Below the pieces are notes generated by a model. That model had not been told where the DNA came from and searched no databases. It saw only the letters and a list, made by a program, of their open reading frames with translations. Shown one piece after another: positions 58,101 through 64,000 of a stretch of DNA of 64,000 bases. Numbering within the stretch: position 1 is the first letter of the stretch; every line of letters begins with the position of its first letter. The position numbers were made by a program, and so were the translations under genes. Source of the DNA: Anser cygnoides (lineage: Eukaryota > Chordata > Aves > Anseriformes > Anatidae); contig NC_089888.1 in NCBI RefSeq assembly GCF_040182565.1, positions 10,704,501-10,768,500 of the forward strand, in the 5' to 3' direction.

Positions 58101-61100
58101 CCAGGATTCTGGTCATTGTATGAAATGTTCCTTAAAGTGTTCTGAGCTCAATTTCTGTTTTGCCTAGCTTATTTGGGAGAAATATATTTTTTTTTCAGCT
58201 CTGTGGAATTGTATGTCTTCAGAAGATGGGAAATGGGGAAAGTACATGTCTTTGAAGAACGTAGGAAAGCAGAAGCTGTAAAACTATGGTTGCTCTATGC
58301 TAACTTTCTAGAGAGACTACTACATTAAATTCTCATTCACTTGTTATTTTCTAAAAGTTCACGTACTGCTTTGATTAACAGACATTATCTTTTTGACAAG
58401 TCCCTCTATTCCTTCCTTACGTGTGACTATGTCAGAGGCTCTATGGGTTTGAGTATGGGAATTTTCCTATTTCTATTCTATATAAAACCTGTGTTGTCTT
58501 AGATTTGTGTGCTGGGTTTACTCTCTTTGTATATTCTGGAACAGATAGATGTCTTAGTTGTGACATAAAAGTCAAAGTGGTGATTTATTTTTAAGGATCT
58601 GAGTTATGAGATACTTAACTTGTGACTGGTAGAGGCTGACATTAGATAACTTTCAGAAATCATTTGGGCAATTATAATCTTCTTGGTGATGACAGCAAAG
58701 TGGTAAATCAGAGCAATGATCAAATTATATCTAATAGTAAAAATGAAATAAAATAACACTCTGGCTTTTTCTGTTGATTAATTTTAAGAGATTTGCTTGA
58801 AAATCAGAGGATAGAGAGGTTCTATTGGGAAGGTAATGGAAGAAGTGTTCAGAGTGTAATATGATGTCCATTTGCAGTGGATGGAAAGCAAAATGAGTAA
58901 TAACAGATCTACTGCTAGTAGTAGTTTCTATTGTGTGGTACACGCGTAGAAGACTGAGGTTTCTAGACATTGCTCCCACATCTAAGCAAGTTTATATTAT
59001 CACAGCTATGCTCTGGATAAATAATGGCAGTTGGAGCCATTGGAGTTTGCTGCTACTTAAGGTAAATCATTTGTTACAGTTATGTACCCTTTTAGAAGTG
59101 AGAAAATAACATTATAACTAACATTAACAAAAAAAAATTAAAAAAAATAACATTATGACTAACTTTGTCTGTGTGTGGAGAAACCTAGCATCAGTGAGTC
59201 AGACTTGGTGTACCATATGGAAGAAAGACGTTGGAACAATCTCTGGTATCTACACAAGATCAACAAGGGATCTGAACTGCCTCTACAAAGTGCTTCAAGG
59301 CACAGCTTTTTTTGTAGAAGAAGGGAAATCCATGTGTGCCCCATAAGCGGTAAATAAGGATGAGGACAAATGGCTGAAATATGTATTAATTGATAAACTA
59401 CCCATAGGAAAACAATATTTTAAAAATGGAAAAAAAATACAGTCATCAATCTAAGAAAAACTCTAAGAAAAAATAAGCATCATGCTTTAAGGATGGGGAG
59501 ATTCTCTTCTGGAAAGCAGTGAATCAAAAGGTTTTGGGAGTTGTGGTGGAAATCAGCTCCCAGTGTAACACTGCGGTCAAAAGCGCTCAAAAGCACTTAG
59601 CACTTGAATGAGAAAAGAGGACTGGCTTCAATAGCAGAGAATATTTATTTGACATTTGGTATGGCTATTACTGGAAGACACTCCGAGAAGAACACTTGTT
59701 GAGTGGAAAGAGTTTGGATAAAACAAAAATGATCAAAGGAATGGAAAAGTGTGTCTGAAAAGAGCTCTTGAAGCTCAATCTGTTTGATATCAAAGAGAAA
59801 CCGTAGAATGTCTCAATCACTGAACATACTTGATATGGATGGGGGGAGGGAGTGGCAGAAGACTTTTCGAGCAAAATGGCAAAGATATAGTGAGATGAAG
59901 TCACTAGAAATAGAATTCAGGCCTTGAGTATTTCCAAGCTCTTGACTATTCTGGTTCGTTAATAATTATGTTTTAGAACAACTGCCCAAAGGCTGAAATG
60001 AGTTTTCTATTACAAAGACTTAAAACAATAGATTTTTTTTTTCTTTGAACTAGGAAATGAAAATTCTGAGCCAAGCTGCTGGTATTTGCATCATTGTCTC
60101 TGTTATGCAATAACTACTAGTGAGACCTTCACTTTTATTTATCATTTTACAAGTGTCTGAACCTGTGCCAGGAGTAGGAATGTTCATTTCAGCTTGGGCA
60201 TGCAAGGGGTACACTTCTTCTCGCTGGTAATCTTGGAGACAAAATGCGGTGTTTGCTGTTATTGCACTGCCATGTTTGGTTTTCCTACTTGCTCAACATA
60301 TATCCCCTGTTATTTATTTCAAAGTGTGGTGTTTCAATTTTTTTCTTTTTTTTTTTTCAAACCCTGAGATCTCTGAAACCCCTCTAACTCCAGGAAAATT
60401 GATTGTTTTTATCTTGAGCATCAGGCTTTGAGTCAGGCATACTGAAGCAGCATGCCTCTGAATCCTAGAGAACATACATTGGGAAAACAAGCTAAACAAG
60501 CTTTGAAATTCAACATTCAAAAGATTAAAAAGTTTAGGGCAAATCCCTAAATAATATATATGTGTGTATATGTTAATTTTGTACTTTGTTTGTACACTGT
60601 ATTCCCTCAAATGCAAAGTGTATTGTTTGCAGATGATCTGCCTGGAGCTGCTTCTATGCCACTTTTTATGAAAAGAAGATAGACAGTAAGTCTCTGCTGA
60701 TCCAGCATGGTTTGGGATCTGAAAGGCGACTGTATGGATTCTTTCTAACTTTTTAAAACTGATTACAGGCATGAGCTGGATCTGGTCAGCTCAGAGCTTT
60801 ATTTGATTTTATCAGATGTCACAACTGATGATTCAGTGTGGGTTACTGTGCGTGCTTCCTCTCGGTAGGATTTGTCACCTTTAAAACATTTGTTTTTAAG
60901 GCAAGTATATTACTGCCACCTATAAATGTGTCTCATTGGTGGCAGCAGCCTTTGTAAGGGCTCTGTGCTGAAAGAACCTACCTGCTGCCATCAGCCGCTG
61001 GCTCCTGCAGCCTGCTCTGAGCTCAGCTCCATGTGGCAGGGTTGCTTTACAGTGGTGCAGGGAATACATCAGTGGTGGACACGTGGCAAAATCCACTAAA

Positions 61101-64000
61101 AAGTGTGTTTTACAGGCAAAAAAAAAAAAAACCACTACAGGTTTATATGAGTACGTATCTTCACATACCTTAAACCGAATACTTCTATTGATGGGATGAA
61201 ACCTTGCTTAATATTTTGGAAAATAGTGAAAATGATCATGTTAAATAGATTTGAAATGCTTAATTAAATGCTGTTATTAATATAATGGTTTCCTTAGTAT
61301 TTACAGATGAGTGACTTTTTTTTTTTCTGAGATGTTTTTTGTCACGAGTTATTAAAAATGCAGAGAGAAGTGAGTGAAAAGGTGTAGTGAGCCCTGTTGG
61401 AGCAGGGCACTGCTCCATACTGCCTTCTGCTTCCTTAGGTCTCTTTTATTTAATATGAATTAAGTATATTTAAAATTTTAACCCACAGTCAAAAAAAATA
61501 TCAGAAAGAAAGTGTGATTTGAAAAATAAATTGCAACTGCTATTCAAGAAGTCAGTGGCTTTTTCCATTAACACATTTCTTAAAAACAGCAAATGAAAAA
61601 CATCTTAAAAAAAAAAAAAACAATGCAATAAGTTTCTTATGCAGTATGTATACAACACAAGCACATATATATGCTTAATTAATAAGATGTTAATTATCTC
61701 AACAAAAATTTTAGTAGATTTTTACCCTGAAAAGTACAGAGAACTAATGCATGTAGGTCTGCATAACGGATCAAAGGAAATACTAACGAGAAAAACCTAT
61801 ACTGAAGTTGGCATTTTTTTCCAGTTTTCAAAGTGAATAGTTTTTCTTGCATATATGAGAACTGTATCTTTTTTTTTTCTGGTTATCTTCCCTAGCCGTG
61901 ATTGCTTTTCTATTTTTATGTTTGAGCTGGGACACTCACTAAAGCTTTCTGAGCCCGTTTCAGTATAGAAGAACAATTCCCATAGAGTGGGAGATGCATA
62001 GGGAAGGGCAGCCTTAATATTTGGAAACCCAACAAAGATGCATGTTTTTTGTAAAACAAACAAAAACCCGAACAACAGAACAACCAATAAAACATGTAGC
62101 CTCCAAAGAGCTTTTGAGAGAAACAGTGAAAACAACTGCCCAAGATGTTATGAGGAGACTTCAAACTATCCAAATAAAATGCATGCAACTATTTAAAAAA
62201 AAAAAAGTCAGATTCTACAGTCATACTGTCTTTATAGAAATCCTCTTGTCTCAGTCAGAAGTCTTTCTGATATTAAGATGGTCCATAAACTATGAAAATA
62301 TCAGAGAAGCAACAAATTCACTTTTGAAGCTATGTGATAAGCTATTACTTTCATCATATAGCTAAAAATCAAAAGAAAAAAGAGCAGTTTAATATACAAG
62401 GAGAAAGGAAGAGGGGGAAGCAAAACAAGCAAAAAATATCAGGACAGCAGTAATGAATGCATCTCTTTAGGGAAATAACAAATGTCATGAAACGTACAGA
62501 TAAACTGAAGTCACTATAAAAACCAACAGAATTAAATTGTGAAGAAAAATGCTGGTATTGAAAATGGCAATCATAAATCATGTCTACATAGAAGCAAGCA
62601 ACAGCTGCTTTAATTCTCATAAAATTATATCATAATATTATGAACAAAATATCTTTATAATAGATTTTATAAATATATTTCTATATATGAATACTATTAA
62701 TACTAATTGTGGAACACTAATTATAAATACTACATGCTATAGGGAGAACTTACAGAGCAAATTAGAAAAAGAATTACAATCCAAAGTTTGAAGAAAAAAA
62801 CATTACTGTCCCCAAAATAAAATCTAAAGCCTTAAAATCATTCAGGAATTATAAAAGCTTCAGGAAAATAAAGATTTCAGTGTCATGCAGTAAGTTTATT
62901 TGTTTCACTTGGAGGACAAAAATTAAAACTCTAGTGAACTTCTTCAAGCAGTGGAGAAATACAGCCTCGGAAATGTACTTAACATTAAAATCATAATACA
63001 GTAGTGCATAGAGATAATATAACATTTAAAATAAATATTTTCAGAAAAAACTTAGATATATGTCAACTAAACTAAAGCACAATTTGCAACAAAACTGAAG
63101 ATACAGATAGATCAAACAGAAACAAGGCACTCTAAACCGTGGACGATGCTGAAAAAGAAGAGTTTGAAGCCAAACACAGAACGGGAGCAAATAAATGCAA
63201 AAAAGTAAAATATCAAAGTAAAGACAGTTTCAGAACTTCGCTGCTTCCCACACCATGAAGATAGATTTGCACAACTGGTAAGAATGTAAAGGAAGACAAA
63301 TATCTCTGGTGCAATGTAGCAGTAAAATGCAACTTTTTACATCCAAGCAATACAGTGGAAGTTAAATGCCCTGCAGAAGAGGCTAAACATTTTGGTCCTA
63401 CCAAATTAACAAGCCGCTATTCTATTTATCAGGCTCAAATGACACTTAAAGCAGCTGTTCTCCCTTGTTCTGCTGATCTGCAGAGAATATAGGCAAAGCT
63501 TTTGGAGTTGTTTTTAGTCCCTTTTCACTGCTGAGCAGCCTGTTTTAAATATCACCTCCTCCCAAAGCAGTGCAGAAGTGTTTTCTATGTATTAGCCTGT
63601 CCATTGTGGTTATAATTTTGTCAGCTATTCTCTTCTACTTGGATTTCTGCTTCTTCTCAGTGCTTTTTTTTTTCTTTTTTTGAACACCCTTCTCTGTCTA
63701 ACTGTTGCTCTGAAAAAATCTGTTGGAAAGTTGACCCTCAGCTCCGCCTCTTTCTTCCCACTTGAAAACCAGGGGGACAGTCCTGTTGCAGCAGTCTTCA
63801 GGCAGAGGCATTTTCAGCTGATGGTAGCAGAGAAAAGGCAGCTAGGGGTTGTTTTCTGTCACTATTGTAGAAACAGTTATGTAATGGGAACAACTGAAAA
63901 GACCTGCTGGTAGAAATCATGCTCGTCAGACCTTATTAAGGGCCCGTTCCTGCAAGGGACGGTATCGGGCAGCCACACTCCCTGGAGGGATCATTGCAGA
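55173..64000. other. AT-rich region upstream of ASIP, no gene recognised
   Basis: 8.8 kb with no CR1, LTR or coding exon that I recognise, in contrast to the repeat-dense 30-43 kb gap. It should contain ASIP 5' intron, non-coding first exons or regulatory DNA if the usual avian gene layout holds, but I cannot place any of these. Small structures: a GATC tandem repeat at 57468-57487, a very AT-rich block at 57955-58023, and a roughly 20-bp imperfect direct repeat at 59103-59121 and 59144-59163. The longest open frame (60314-60772, - strand, 152 codons) looks like chance. Confidence 0.6.
57468..57487. repeat. (GATC)5 tetranucleotide repeat
   Basis: Five exact GATC units, a fully self-complementary 20-bp run. 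Confidence 0.95.

Noticed and set aside
60314..60772. 152-codon open frame, - strand
   Set aside because: No recognisable domain, biased composition at the Lys-rich end from a T-tract, no splice or promoter support.
1..64000. CRISPR arrays, operons, phage or tRNA/rRNA genes
   Set aside because: No repeat-spacer array, Shine-Dalgarno-linked gene cluster or structural RNA gene was seen; the window is plainly vertebrate.

Overview
This is a vertebrate nuclear window, almost certainly from a bird. The evidence is split genes with GT-AG introns, many CR1 LINE fragments (several with the avian-type ATTCTRTG-like 3' tail), avian-type LTR remnants, and the gene pair AHCY-ASIP. I cannot name the species from the sequence.

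Two protein-coding genes are supported, arranged tail to tail. AHCY (adenosylhomocysteinase) lies on the + strand. It starts in a CpG-island promoter (about 4.4-5.17 kb) and all ten coding exons could be placed (4747-28779), giving a 433-residue protein with every catalytic and NAD-binding landmark intact. ASIP (agouti signalling protein) lies on the - strand. Three coding exons (50059-49906, 46430-46369, 44067-43891) give a 130-residue secreted protein with the ten-cysteine agouti knot. Its non-coding first exon or exons should lie to the right, at or beyond 50-64 kb, but I could not locate them. AHCY recycles S-adenosylhomocysteine; ASIP antagonises melanocortin receptors. They are neighbours by conserved amniote synteny (ITCH-AHCY-ASIP-EIF2S2-RALY), not a functional operon.

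Layout: 1-3.15 kb unrecognised; 3.15-4.4 kb a + strand CR1 fragment abutting the AHCY promoter; 4.4-29.65 kb AHCY, with CR1 copies in introns 3 and 5 and a CpG-rich patch in intron 4; 29.65-43.28 kb the intergenic gap, holding a striking 70-bp hairpin at 29964-30033 and a graveyard of CR1 copies, including one CR1 nested inside another (36.99-38.82 kb) and one internally deleted CR1 (40.74-42.67 kb); 43.28-50.06 kb ASIP, with an antisense solo LTR in its last intron; 50.06-64 kb the ASIP 5' side, with a CR1-tail/LTR composite (51.98-52.58 kb), an internally deleted CR1 that keeps its ORF1 esterase frame (52.87-55.17 kb), and then about 8.8 kb of AT-rich sequence in which I recognise no transposon.

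There is no prokaryotic, CRISPR, phage or operon content. The strongest candidate for something undescribed is the hairpin downstream of AHCY: a 31-bp stem with an 8-nt loop, whose only two arm differences become G-U wobbles in + strand RNA. The other findings concern transposon architecture and the regulatory surroundings of ASIP and AHCY.
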